A stretch of 64,000 nucleotides of DNA, taken from contig NZ_BLVZ01000015.1 of the NCBI RefSeq assembly GCF_015471405.1, positions 99,631 to 163,630 on the forward strand, written 5' to 3'. Below are positions 52,323 to 60,078 of this stretch, piece after piece. The DNA is from Pseudomonas cichorii (GTDB lineage Bacteria; Pseudomonadota; Gammaproteobacteria; Pseudomonadales; Pseudomonadaceae). Numbering within the stretch: the first letter of the stretch is position 1; each line of letters opens with the position of its first letter. Below the pieces are notes generated by a model. The model did no database searches. It was not told where the DNA came from and saw only the letters and a program-made list of their open reading frames with translations. The position numbers were made by a program, and so were the translations under genes.

Positions 52323-53075
52323 TGCATAGCGATTAGGGGATATGCCCATCACCCGGCGGAACGAATTGCACATGTGGCCCTGGTCATAAAAGTACAGTTC
52401 AGTGGCAACCCTTGCCGCCGCATCGCCCCGGCGAAGTCTCTTGCGCACTTCGATCAGCCTGAGCTGCTTCAGGAACTGCATAGGCGCCAGAGACTTCACC
52501 ATCTTGAAACTGCGCACCAGATGAAACTTCGAGAGCCCTGCCATGGCACTGATATCTTGCAGGTCGATGTCTTCGTAAAGGTTGTCGAGCATGAATTCCA
52601 CAACTCGGGAAACCACATCAAGTTCGACGATAACGCTGCCTTGATCCCGAAACCTGGAGAGTTCGGCCAACAGTTCATAAGGTGCCTCTTCGCGGCGGGA
52701 AGAGTCATTGGCCGCGTGCAGCGCAGCGATGGCCTTGAACAGGGCACCGTCGATGAACGCGCCTTCGTCAAACAGCGGCCCCTGGGTATCGCCAAAGACC
52801 GACGCCACGTGAGCGGCATCCAGGTGAACACTGATGAACCTGGCACCTGCCGAGCAGAATCGGGAAGACTGGACCGTCATCGGGTTATAGAGGGTGACCT
52901 GACCGGGCAGCACTTCCTGAGAGCGGCCGTCATACCAGATACGTTCGCGACCGGAAAGATTGGCGCTGATCACATATTCTTCATGGGTATGGCGAGGAAA
53001 CTCAGCGTTGCATGCTGAAACCAGAGAGCACTCGGCAAACGGGCGTTTTGAAAGGGCTTCGATGATCGGCGTCAT
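52275..53075 (-). CDS. AraC-family regulator (LysE-operon neighbour)
   Basis: This 266-residue regulator has an N-terminal cupin sensor (FPRHTHEEYVISANLSGRER, VLPGQVTLYNPMT) and a C-terminal double helix-turn-helix (LQDISAMAGLSKFHLVRSFK, YFYDQGHMCNSFRRVMGISP). The sensor pattern is that of AraC proteins encoded beside amino-acid exporters. It is convergent with the LysE gene, with a short overlap of coding ends. Confidence 0.9.
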   Translation of the reverse strand: MTPIIEALSKRPFAECSLVSACNAEFPRHTHEEYVISANLSGRERIWYDGRSQEVLPGQVTLYNPMTVQSSRFCSAGARFISVHLDAAHVASVFGDTQGPLFDEGAFIDGALFKAIAALHAANDSSRREEAPYELLAELSRFRDQGSVIVELDVVSRVVEFMLDNLYEDIDLQDISAMAGLSKFHLVRSFKMVKSLAPMQFLKQLRLIEVRKRLRRGDAAARVATELYFYDQGHMCNSFRRVMGISPNRYASMFNNGLRTDELHIA

Positions 53076-53299
53076 AGTGTTATTCCGTTAACTGCTCTGA
53101 AAGTCCCTGCCCCGATCTCCAGATCGAGCCCGCGCCGGCCGAGTAAATACAGGCGCTTGAGTGAGATTGTCCTACAAACGCACAGTATCGTTTTTGTATC
53201 AGGGGTTCAAGCGAGCAACTCCCCCTTCCCGACTTGTGGCGTGAGTGTTGCATCACGAAACCCGATTATTGATCGCTGCACCAACAACAAGGGGCTGTC

Positions 53300-53779
53300 A
53301 TGCACACTGATTCGCAACGAGCGCAATGGTTGAAACCGACCTCTCAAGAGACGGGCGTCATCATCGTTTCCAATGCAAACCTGCCTCAATACATCATCGA
53401 CACACTCAATACCGAAATCAGTGACTGGGAACAGGTGGCTTATCTGGTCATCAAGCAATCGACCCAACTGGAAGAGGAATGGCTCGATGCTGAAAACCGG
53501 GCCTTCAGTGCGCAAAAACCTTCGAGCTGCGAAGCCAATGGCTTGCTGAGTTCAATCCCCAAGACCTGCCATCTGCTGGATGTGGAAGCCAGCCATCGGG
53601 CGCATCTGTCCTGGCTGGGTTCGGTGTGCGGGCACAAGCTGCACTTTTTCGAGCTGGAGAAGCTGGAAGAACAGACCCCGTCCAAGGCCTCGATGGACTC
53701 ACAGGTAGAAGAAATACTGGCGGCGACCCGGCATCTGGTGAAGAACTACCTGCAGGATCATTTCATGTCGCCCTCCTGA
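53300..53779 (+). CDS. Hypothetical Pseudomonas protein
   Basis: This 159-residue soluble protein has no recognised family. It has a well-spaced ribosome site (AAGGGG). Segments VIIVSNANLPQYIIDTLN and CHLLDVEASHRAHLSWLG stand out; the chain contains three cysteines and an acidic C-terminal helix. It converges on the Lrp gene with a 6-base gap, so it is unlikely to be in its operon. Confidence 0.7.
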   Translation: MHTDSQRAQWLKPTSQETGVIIVSNANLPQYIIDTLNTEISDWEQVAYLVIKQSTQLEEEWLDAENRAFSAQKPSSCEANGLLSSIPKTCHLLDVEASHRAHLSWLGSVCGHKLHFFELEKLEEQTPSKASMDSQVEEILAATRHLVKNYLQDHFMSPS

Positions 53780-53785
53780 CCGTGC

Positions 53786-54292
53786 CTACATGGGGATCTG
53801 GGTGGTTGAAAGCACCTGACGCAAGCCCATGAAGGAGCGGATCTGCCTGACGCCCGGCAGATAAAGCAGTTGCTCGGCGTGCAGCCGGTTGAAGCTCTGG
53901 CTGTCTTTGGTGCGCAGCAACATGAAATAGTCGAACTCCCCGGTCACCACATGAAACTCCATGCAGCCGGAAACCTTCTGCGCAGCCTCCTCGAACTGGG
54001 CGAATGAGTCCGGGGTCGAGCGATCCAGTACCACGCCGATCAGTACCACCATCCCCGCTTCCAGCGCTTCGCCGTTGAGCAGCGCCACCACGCCTTTTAT
54101 GACACCCGCGTCCTTGAGCCGCTCGACACGCCTCAGGCAGGCCGGCGGGCTCAGTTTGACCTTTTCGGCCAGCGCCACGTTGGAAATGGACGCATCACGC
54201 TGCAACGTCTTGAGGATGGCCCGGTCGATCCTGTCGAGCAGCGGCGTGATATCGGCGTCCGGCTTTTTGCCTCGTTCATTTATTGCTTTCAT
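53786..54292 (-). CDS. Lrp/AsnC-family regulator of acdS
   Basis: This 168-residue Lrp/AsnC regulator has helix-turn-helix ISNVALAEKVKLSPPACLRR (about 35-54), then VERLKDAGVIKGVVALLNGE and the RAM sensor domain (VVTGEFDYFMLLRTKDS). It is divergent from the ACC deaminase gene, the classical AcdR-acdS arrangement in Pseudomonas, in which the Lrp protein activates acdS in response to ACC. The AT-rich 153-base gap between them should hold its sites. Confidence 0.88.
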   Translation of the reverse strand: MKAINERGKKPDADITPLLDRIDRAILKTLQRDASISNVALAEKVKLSPPACLRRVERLKDAGVIKGVVALLNGEALEAGMVVLIGVVLDRSTPDSFAQFEEAAQKVSGCMEFHVVTGEFDYFMLLRTKDSQSFNRLHAEQLLYLPGVRQIRSFMGLRQVLSTTQIPM

Positions 54293-54445
54293 ATGGACTT
54301 TCTAGAAATAAAATTAATTTTCAATTTCCAGAGACTAACTTTCATTTCCTAAATAGACAATTCTTTGCAACCACGATTATTGATCGATTTTCTATGATAG
54401 GTCCCATCGCAGCACGTTAATGATTCCTCTCATTGGAGACTCGAT

Positions 54446-55462
54446 ATGAACCTGACCAAATTCAAGCGCTATCCCCTGACATTCGGCCCTTCGCCTATCA
54501 CTCCGCTCAAGCGTCTCAGCGAGCATCTGGGCGGCAAGGTCGAGCTGTATGCCAAGCGCGAAGACTGCAACAGCGGTCTGGCATTTGGCGGGAACAAGAC
54601 GCGCAAGCTTGAATACCTCATCCCCGAAGCCATCGAAGGCGGTTATGACACCCTGGTGTCCATCGGCGGTATCCAGTCGAACCAGACTCGTCAGGTAGCA
54701 GCCGTCGCCGCTCACCTGGGCATGAAGTGCGTGCTGGTCCAGGAGAACTGGGTGAACTACTCCGATGCGGTGTACGACCGTGTGGGCAATATCGAGATGT
54801 CCCGCATCATGGGAGCTGATGTGCGTCTGGATTCGGCAGGCTTCGATATCGGTATCCGCCCGAGCTGGGAAAAAGCCATGGCCGATGTGGTCGAGAGTGG
54901 CGGCAAGCCGTTCCCGATTCCGGCAGGCTGCTCGGAACACCCTTATGGCGGCCTGGGCTTCGTGCGGTTTGCCGATGAAGTGCGCCAACAGGAAGAAGAA
55001 CTGGGCTTCAAGTTCGATTACATCGTCGTCTGTTCGGTCACCGGCAGTACCCACGCCGGGATGGTGGTCGGTTTCGCTGCCGATGGCCGTGCTCAGCGGG
55101 TGATCGGTATCGATGCCTCGGCAAAACCGGATCAGACCCGCGAGCAAGTGCTGCGCATTGCTCAGAACACCGCAAAACTGGTGGATCTGGGCCGTGAAAT
55201 CACCGCCGATGACGTGGTCCTCGATACTCGTTATGCGTACCCGGAATACGGCCTGCCAAACGAAGGCACCCTGGATGCGATCCGCACCTGCGCCCGTCTG
55301 GAAGGCGTGCTGACCGACCCGGTCTACGAAGGCAAATCCATGCACGGCATGATCGACATGGTCCGCAACGGCGAATTCCCCGAGGGCTCGAAAGTGCTTT
55401 ACGCACACCTGGGCGGCGTACCGGCACTCAATGCCTACAGCTTCCTGTTCAAGGATGGTTGA
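54446..55462 (+). CDS. acdS: 1-aminocyclopropane-1-carboxylate deaminase
   Basis: This is a 338-residue PLP enzyme of tryptophan-synthase-beta fold. K51 in FGGNKTRKLEYL holds PLP. The residues used to separate true ACC deaminases from D-cysteine desulfhydrases are both in the deaminase state: E295 (in VYEGKSMHG) and L322 (in YAHLGGVPA). The enzyme splits ACC, the ethylene precursor of plants, to ammonia and 2-oxobutyrate, which lets plant-associated bacteria use ACC and lower ethylene. It is the exact family length. The gene is regulated, by position, by the divergent Lrp gene. Confidence 0.93.
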   Translation: MNLTKFKRYPLTFGPSPITPLKRLSEHLGGKVELYAKREDCNSGLAFGGNKTRKLEYLIPEAIEGGYDTLVSIGGIQSNQTRQVAAVAAHLGMKCVLVQENWVNYSDAVYDRVGNIEMSRIMGADVRLDSAGFDIGIRPSWEKAMADVVESGGKPFPIPAGCSEHPYGGLGFVRFADEVRQQEEELGFKFDYIVVCSVTGSTHAGMVVGFAADGRAQRVIGIDASAKPDQTREQVLRIAQNTAKLVDLGREITADDVVLDTRYAYPEYGLPNEGTLDAIRTCARLEGVLTDPVYEGKSMHGMIDMVRNGEFPEGSKVLYAHLGGVPALNAYSFLFKDG

Positions 55463-55478
55463 TCGCACATGACTTATC

Positions 55479-55516
55479 GTAGGAGCGAATTCATTCGCGA
55501 ATGAATTCGCTCCTAC
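55479..55516. repeat. 38-bp perfect palindrome from fused REP halves
   Basis: The GAATTC-type REP arm (GTAGGAGCGAATTCATTCG, 55479-55497) is immediately followed by its exact reverse complement with no spacer. All 38 bases are self-complementary. It lies 16 bases after acdS and could serve as a terminator or form a cruciform. Confidence 0.85.
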
Positions 55517-55591
55517 GCCGTCCCAGGCTCATCATTGAGCCTTGCGCGAGCTCAGTGCTACCATGCGCACCCGCCGTGCAGGAATCTGGTC

Positions 55592-56197
55592 ATGAGCAGT
55601 ATTCGCGAGCGCAACAAAGAACTTATCCTGCGCGCCGCCAGTGAAGAATTCGCCGACAAGGGTTTTGCCGCGACCAAGACCGGCGACATCGCCGCCAAGG
55701 CCGGGCTGCCCAAGCCCAACGTCTATTACTACTTCAAGTCCAAGGAAAACCTCTATCGCGAGGTGCTGGAAAGCATCATCGAGCCGATCCTGCGTGCCTC
55801 GACGCCCTTCAATCCCCAAGGCGTTCCCACGGAAGTGCTCAGCAGTTACATCCGCTCGAAAATCCAGATTTCCCGCGAACTGCCCTTCGCCTCGAAAGTG
55901 TTCGCCAGCGAAATAATGCACGGCGCACCGCACCTGACGCCCGAACAGATCGAGCAGCTAAACGGCCAGGCCAGACACAATATCGAGTGCATCCAGGCCT
56001 GGATCGACAGTGGCCAGATTGCGCCCCTGGACCCTCATCACCTGATGTTCACCATCTGGGCCGCGACCCAGACCTATGCCGACTTCGACTGGCAGATATC
56101 TACCGTCACCGGCAAGGACAAGCTTGAAGACAGCGACTACGAAGCGGCGACGCAAACCATCCTGAGGCTGGTACTCAAAGGTTGCGAACCGGATTGA
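55592..56197 (+). CDS. TetR-family regulator, RutR-like
   Basis: This is a 201-residue TetR regulator. The DNA-binding region is EFADKGFAATKTGDIAAKAG followed by LPKPNVYYYFKSKENLYREV (about 18-57). The C-terminal domain (LLLxxx pattern with ASEIMHGAPHLTPEQIEQL and HHLMFTIWAATQTYADFDWQ) is of the YcdC/RutR class, which responds to pyrimidine or related ligands. ATG at 55592 with AGGA is chosen; a longer frame exists. No obvious target lies next to it. Confidence 0.87.
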   Translation: MSSIRERNKELILRAASEEFADKGFAATKTGDIAAKAGLPKPNVYYYFKSKENLYREVLESIIEPILRASTPFNPQGVPTEVLSSYIRSKIQISRELPFASKVFASEIMHGAPHLTPEQIEQLNGQARHNIECIQAWIDSGQIAPLDPHHLMFTIWAATQTYADFDWQISTVTGKDKLEDSDYEAATQTILRLVLKGCEPD

Positions 56198-56230
56198 TCG
56201 CGTGATCTGAAATGCCGCTCAGAATCACTC

Positions 56231-56320
56231 TGTGGGAGCCAGCTTGCTGGTGACTTCAGCGTACAGACACAGAATATCTGCCGGGTTTCAGGTATTTTCG
56301 CCAGCAAGCTGCCTCCTGCA
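56231..56320. repeat. REPIN, GCAGCTTGCTGGC type
   Basis: GTGGGAGCCAGCTTGCTGG (56232 onward) and an inverted arm, TTCGCCAGCAAGCTGCCTCC, ending near 56318. It is the same family as 46367, with one changed base in the first arm. Confidence 0.8.
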
Positions 56321-56416
56321 AGTGTGTGTGCCTTGACTGATGAGCATCAACTCATCAGGCAGCCATTCAGAGCAGTCAAATCCCGTCTTCTGCGAAGGCA
56401 TGCCACATAGCCATTA

Positions 56417-56538
56417 TGCGCAAGAAGTTGCGCACTTTTTTGTGCATATCCTGTGGATAGACCTCTGTAACCCTTGTAATTAAAAGCTCACAGACGAGTG
56501 CGCAAGAAGTTGCGCACCACTGCGCAACTTCTTGCGCA
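56417..56538. promoter_or_regulatory. Three copies of an 18-bp inverted repeat upstream of hcp
   Basis: TGCGCAAGAAGTTGCGCA occurs at 56417-56434 and 56499-56516. TGCGCAACTTCTTGCGCA, the same element in the other orientation, is at 56521-56538. The arms TGCGCAA/TTGCGCA are perfect, with a 4-base spacer. The first copy is followed by CTTTTTTG and could fold as a terminator. Spacing to the sigma-54 promoter is about 85-205 bases, right for enhancer sites. Confidence 0.7.
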
Positions 56539-56623
56539 CTTTTAAGGGGTTTTCCATGTGAAAATCATGAAAACCCGACAACAAAACACCTATCTATCTG
56601 ATTTATATAGTAAATATATTATC

Positions 56624-56639
56624 TGGCACGAAGCTTGAT
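56624..56639 (+). promoter_or_regulatory. Sigma-54 (RpoN) promoter of hcp
   Basis: TGGCACG-AAGC-TTGAT: the -24 element is a perfect match and the spacing is correct. The -12 element has TTG followed by A instead of C. The start of transcription is predicted near 56650, about 58 bases before the hcp ATG. Confidence 0.75.
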
Positions 56640-56707
56640 CTGTAATCGCCACCCACCTGGCGAATTCGCCTCCCGGGACACTCAATGTTTCAGCAAGGAG
56701 AGCACCC

Positions 56708-57223
56708 ATGGCTACACCCGCGTACATGTCCATCACTGGCGAAAAACAAGGCCTGATCACTGCCGGCGCATTCACCGCCGACTCCGTGGGCAACACCTAT
56801 CAGGAAGGCCACGAAGACGAAGTAATGGTCCAGGCTTTCCATCACGACGTGATCATCCCGCGTGACCCTCAGTCCGGCCAGCCTACCGGCCAGCGCGTTC
56901 ACAAACCGGTGAAAATCACCAAAGTGTTCGACAAGTCCTCGCCTCTGCTGCAAGCGGCCCTGACTTCCGGCGAGCGCCTGAGCAAAGTCGAAATCAAATG
57001 GTTCCGCACTTCCGCTCAAGGCACTCAAGAGCACTACTACACCACCGTTCTGGAAGACGCCATCCTCGTCAGCTCCAAGGACTACATGCACAACTGCCAG
57101 GACCCTGCGAACGCTCATTTCACGCACCTGGAAGACATCGAAATGACCTACCGCAAAATCACCTGGACCCACGAAGTCTCCGGCACTTCGGGCTCCGATG
57201 ACTGGCGCTCGCCTGTCGCCTGA
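56708..57223 (+). CDS. hcp: T6SS tube protein Hcp
   Basis: This is a 171-residue Hcp. It starts ATPAYMSITGEKQGLITAGA, a hallmark of Hcp, with the block QAFHHDVIIPRDPQSGQPTG and a C-terminal YRKITWTHEVSGTSGSDDW. Hexamers stack to form the inner tube that is fired by the type VI machine, and Hcp is also secreted. A strong ribosome site (AAGGAGAG) precedes it. The sigma-54-like promoter lies upstream, and a hairpin terminator follows before vgrG. No T6SS structural genes (tss) lie in the window, so this is an orphan hcp-vgrG-effector unit. Confidence 0.94.
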   Translation: MATPAYMSITGEKQGLITAGAFTADSVGNTYQEGHEDEVMVQAFHHDVIIPRDPQSGQPTGQRVHKPVKITKVFDKSSPLLQAALTSGERLSKVEIKWFRTSAQGTQEHYYTTVLEDAILVSSKDYMHNCQDPANAHFTHLEDIEMTYRKITWTHEVSGTSGSDDWRSPVA

Positions 57224-57242
57224 TAACGGCTGACGCTTCAAG

Positions 57243-57274
57243 CATCGACCAGCTTCTGCTGGTCGATGTTGTTT
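57243..57274 (+). terminator. Hairpin terminator between hcp and vgrG
   Basis: CATCGACCAGC-TTCT-GCTGGTCGATG (11-bp perfect stem) is followed by TTGTTT. It should make hcp mRNA more abundant than that of vgrG. Confidence 0.75.
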
Positions 57275-57302
57275 ACGCTCTTCCAGAATTGAGGAACAAG
57301 GG

Positions 57303-59345
57303 ATGTTCGCGCCGGCTAATCAGACTCACTTCAGCCTGACCGTAGAAGGACTCAACAGCGACCTTCAGGTCCTGTCCCTCACCGGGCGGGAAGCCATCAG
57401 CCAACCGTTCGTGTTCGACGTCGAACTGGTCAGTGAGCAGCCGTCCCTGGACCTCGAAACGCTCCTGCACAAACCGGCCTTCCTGCAACTTTCGCCTGAC
57501 GGCAGTGGCATTCACGGCCAGATCTATCGCGCCGCTCAGGGTGACTCCGGCAAACGCCTGACCCGCTACTCGGTGACCCTGCGCCCGCAGTTGTCCTACC
57601 TGGCGCACCGCATCAACCAACGTATCTTCCAGAACCTCAGCGTGCCGAAAATCATCGCCCAGGTCCTTGAAGAGCATGGCATCCAGAGCAACGCCTACGC
57701 ATTCACAGTCGGGTCGGTTTATCCCGAGCGCATCTACTGCGTTCAATACGATGAATCGGACCTGCACTTCATCCAGCGCCTGTGCGAGGAAGAAGGGATT
57801 CACTACCACTTCCAGCACAGCAACACGGCCCACAAACTGGTGTTCGGCGATGACCAGACGGTGTTCCCGAAACTCGCGCCAGTGGCCTATCAGCAAGACT
57901 CCGGCATGGTCGCCAACGACCCGGTGATCAAGCGCTTCGACATGCGCCTGGAGACTCGCACCAGCCGCACCACCCGCCGCGACTACGACTTTGAAAAACC
58001 ACGCCTGACGCTGGAAAGCGAAAACCGCAGCGACGCCCTGCCCGACCTTGAAGACTACGACTATCCGGGCCGTTTCGTGGACCGCGAGCGTGGCAAGCAC
58101 CTGGCCAGGCGCTCTCTTGAAAGGCATCGCAGCGACTACCAGCTCGCCGAAGGCAAAAGCGATCAGCCGCTGCTGGTCAGCGGCCACTTCCTTGCCCTGA
58201 CCCAACACCCCAAGGCCAAATGGAACGACCTGTGGCTGCTGACGGAAATCTTCCACGAAGGCAAACAGCCGCAAGTGCTGGAAGAGTCGGTCAGCAGTGA
58301 CACGACAACGCTCAAGGACGACTTCCATCAGGGCTATCGCAACCGTTTCCAGGCCACGCCCTGGGACGTGCCGAACCGCCCGCCGCTTCGCCACCCCAAG
58401 CCGCGCATCCTCGGCAGCCAGAGCGCCGTGGTCACCGGGCCAAAGGGTGAAGAGATCCACTGCGACCAATACGGCCGCGTCAAAGTCCAGTTCCATTGGG
58501 ACCGTGAAGGCCAGGCCGACGACAAGACCAGTTGCTGGCTGCGCGTCTCCTCCGCCTGGGCCGGCGCCCAGTACGGCGGCATCGCCATCCCGCGCATCGG
58601 CATGGAAGTGCTCGTCACCTTCCTGGAAGGCGACCCCGACCAACCGCTGATCACAGGTTGCCTGTTCCACAAGGAAAACGTCGTCCCCTACGAGTTGCCT
58701 GCGAACAAGACCCGCAGCACCTTCAAGACCCTCAGCTCACCGGGCGGTGGCGGCTACAACGAACTGCGCATCGAAGACAAGAAAGGCCAGGAACAGATCT
58801 ACCTCCACGCCCAGCGCGACTGGGACGAGAACATCGAGAACGACCAGAAGATCCGTGTCGGCAACGAACGCCATGACACCGTCGAGCAGAACAGCTACAG
58901 CGAGTTCAAGGCTGAAGAGCATCGTACGGTCTATGCCGACCGCAAAGTCGAAGCCCGCGCAGATGACCACCTGAGCGTTGGCGTAACCCAACACGTCAAG
59001 ATAGGCACTGGCCAGTTCATCGAAGCGGGTCAGGAAATCCACCTGAGCAGCGGTTTGAAAATCGTGCTCGAAGCCGGCGCAGAACTGACCCTCAAGGCCG
59101 GTGGCAGCTTCGTCAAGATCGATGCGGGCGGCGTGACAATGAGCGGCCCTGCGGTCAACGTCAATACAGGCGGCAGCCCAGGCGTCGGGACAGGCATAGC
59201 GGCGTTGCTGCCCGGATTGTTGAAACAGGCCGATGCCGCCAGAGCCGGTGCGGTTCTGACACCGGCACAAATCAATACGCTTAAACGCAACGCGCCTTTC
59301 TGTGAAGAGTGCGAGAAGTGCAAGGACGGTGCCTGTGCGATCTGA
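57303..59345 (+). CDS. vgrG: T6SS spike protein VgrG
   Basis: This 680-residue VgrG starts FAPANQTHFSLTVEGL. The gp27-like part is about 1-360 (YSVTLRPQLSYLAHRINQRI, EEGIHYHFQHS), and the gp5/OB-fold part has DQYGRVKVQFHWDREGQ and YGGIAIPRIGMEVLVTFLEG, then DPDQPLITGCLF. A beta-helix needle follows, with repeating ELTLKAGGSFVKIDAGGVTM to about 600, and a cysteine-rich tail (CEECEKCKDGAC) where partners dock. There is no extended effector domain, so cargo binds through PAAR or adaptor proteins. The tail overlaps the start of the DUF4123 gene. Confidence 0.95.
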   Translation: MFAPANQTHFSLTVEGLNSDLQVLSLTGREAISQPFVFDVELVSEQPSLDLETLLHKPAFLQLSPDGSGIHGQIYRAAQGDSGKRLTRYSVTLRPQLSYLAHRINQRIFQNLSVPKIIAQVLEEHGIQSNAYAFTVGSVYPERIYCVQYDESDLHFIQRLCEEEGIHYHFQHSNTAHKLVFGDDQTVFPKLAPVAYQQDSGMVANDPVIKRFDMRLETRTSRTTRRDYDFEKPRLTLESENRSDALPDLEDYDYPGRFVDRERGKHLARRSLERHRSDYQLAEGKSDQPLLVSGHFLALTQHPKAKWNDLWLLTEIFHEGKQPQVLEESVSSDTTTLKDDFHQGYRNRFQATPWDVPNRPPLRHPKPRILGSQSAVVTGPKGEEIHCDQYGRVKVQFHWDREGQADDKTSCWLRVSSAWAGAQYGGIAIPRIGMEVLVTFLEGDPDQPLITGCLFHKENVVPYELPANKTRSTFKTLSSPGGGGYNELRIEDKKGQEQIYLHAQRDWDENIENDQKIRVGNERHDTVEQNSYSEFKAEEHRTVYADRKVEARADDHLSVGVTQHVKIGTGQFIEAGQEIHLSSGLKIVLEAGAELTLKAGGSFVKIDAGGVTMSGPAVNVNTGGSPGVGTGIAALLPGLLKQADAARAGAVLTPAQINTLKRNAPFCEECEKCKDGACAI

Positions 59346-60078
59346 TCTTTTGAACCCTCAGGCCTGGCTGGAGCAACAGCCGTTGCAACAAGGCGAGCAC
59401 CTGTACCTGATCATCAGCGCAGCCAGCGACGCCGAACCTCTCAAGGCCTTTTACCAGCAAGGCCAGGCGCCGCAACTGATCCCGATCTGGGGCGGCACGC
59501 CTTACGCCGACTGGCAGCCTGTGATGCCCTATCTTGCCGTGCTGAAACCCACTGCGGGTTTTCTGCAATGGATCGCCGAAACCGATGCACTCGACTGGGG
59601 CTGGCTCGCGGTATCGCGCTCGGAACCCAATACCGTGTTCGAGCATCTGCGCAGCCTGACGCAAGTGAAGATGCCTGACGGGACCGAAGTGTTTTTCCGG
59701 TTCTGGGACGGGCGGCATATCTATCCGATTCTTGAGGGGCTGGGTGAATCGGCGGGTGAACTGATGCCGATGTTCGAGCGCTATCTGATCAATGGCCGCA
59801 CTCTGGAAGTCGGACAAAGAACAGTGCCGAAAGCGAAGGACTGGCCGTGGTGGGAGGTGCCCAAGGACTTGCTGGAGAGTTTGATGGCTGAAAATCCATC
59901 CACGGTGATCGGCAACATGATGCAGTGGCTGCGGGATGAACATGCCGACCTGTACTTCTCGTTCCCTGAATCCAACCTGCAAAAAAAAGTGGCGCGTTTC
60001 GTAAAGCGTACACCGCTCACGGAAGAAAACTTTACCGGGCTGTTGAAGGCCTATCTGGAAAATGAGGTGGCGGCATGA
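59335..60078 (+). CDS. DUF4123 T6SS effector chaperone
   Basis: This 247-residue DUF4123 adaptor has LYLIISAASDAEPLKAFYQQ near the start, FLQWIAETDALDWGWLAVSR, then VFFRFWDGRHIYPILEG and the C-terminal FPESNLQKKVARFVKRT. DUF4123 proteins (TEC/Tap) hold an effector and load it on the matching VgrG. It sits between vgrG and rhs, the usual place, with overlaps on both sides (11 bases with vgrG; ATGA with rhs). GTG 59335 is preferred to an upstream GTG at 59302. Confidence 0.9.
   Translation: MRSDLLNPQAWLEQQPLQQGEHLYLIISAASDAEPLKAFYQQGQAPQLIPIWGGTPYADWQPVMPYLAVLKPTAGFLQWIAETDALDWGWLAVSRSEPNTVFEHLRSLTQVKMPDGTEVFFRFWDGRHIYPILEGLGESAGELMPMFERYLINGRTLEVGQRTVPKAKDWPWWEVPKDLLESLMAENPSTVIGNMMQWLRDEHADLYFSFPESNLQKKVARFVKRTPLTEENFTGLLKAYLENEVAA

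Larger units (their letters stand above)
56198..56707 (+). other. Long upstream region of hcp
   Basis: This region is gene-free. In order it holds a REPIN (56231-56320), three inverted repeats of one type (56417-56538), an AT-rich stretch 56585-56622, and a sigma-54-like promoter (56624-56639). The layout, upstream activator-like sites then a -24/-12 promoter, is that of an RpoN-dependent gene. Confidence 0.7.

Noticed and set aside
54446..55462. D-cysteine desulfhydrase
   Set aside because: E295 and L322 favour ACC deaminase; desulfhydrases carry small or hydroxyl residues there.
57273..58670. Long minus-strand frame opposite vgrG
   Set aside because: Antisense to a clear VgrG; no motifs.
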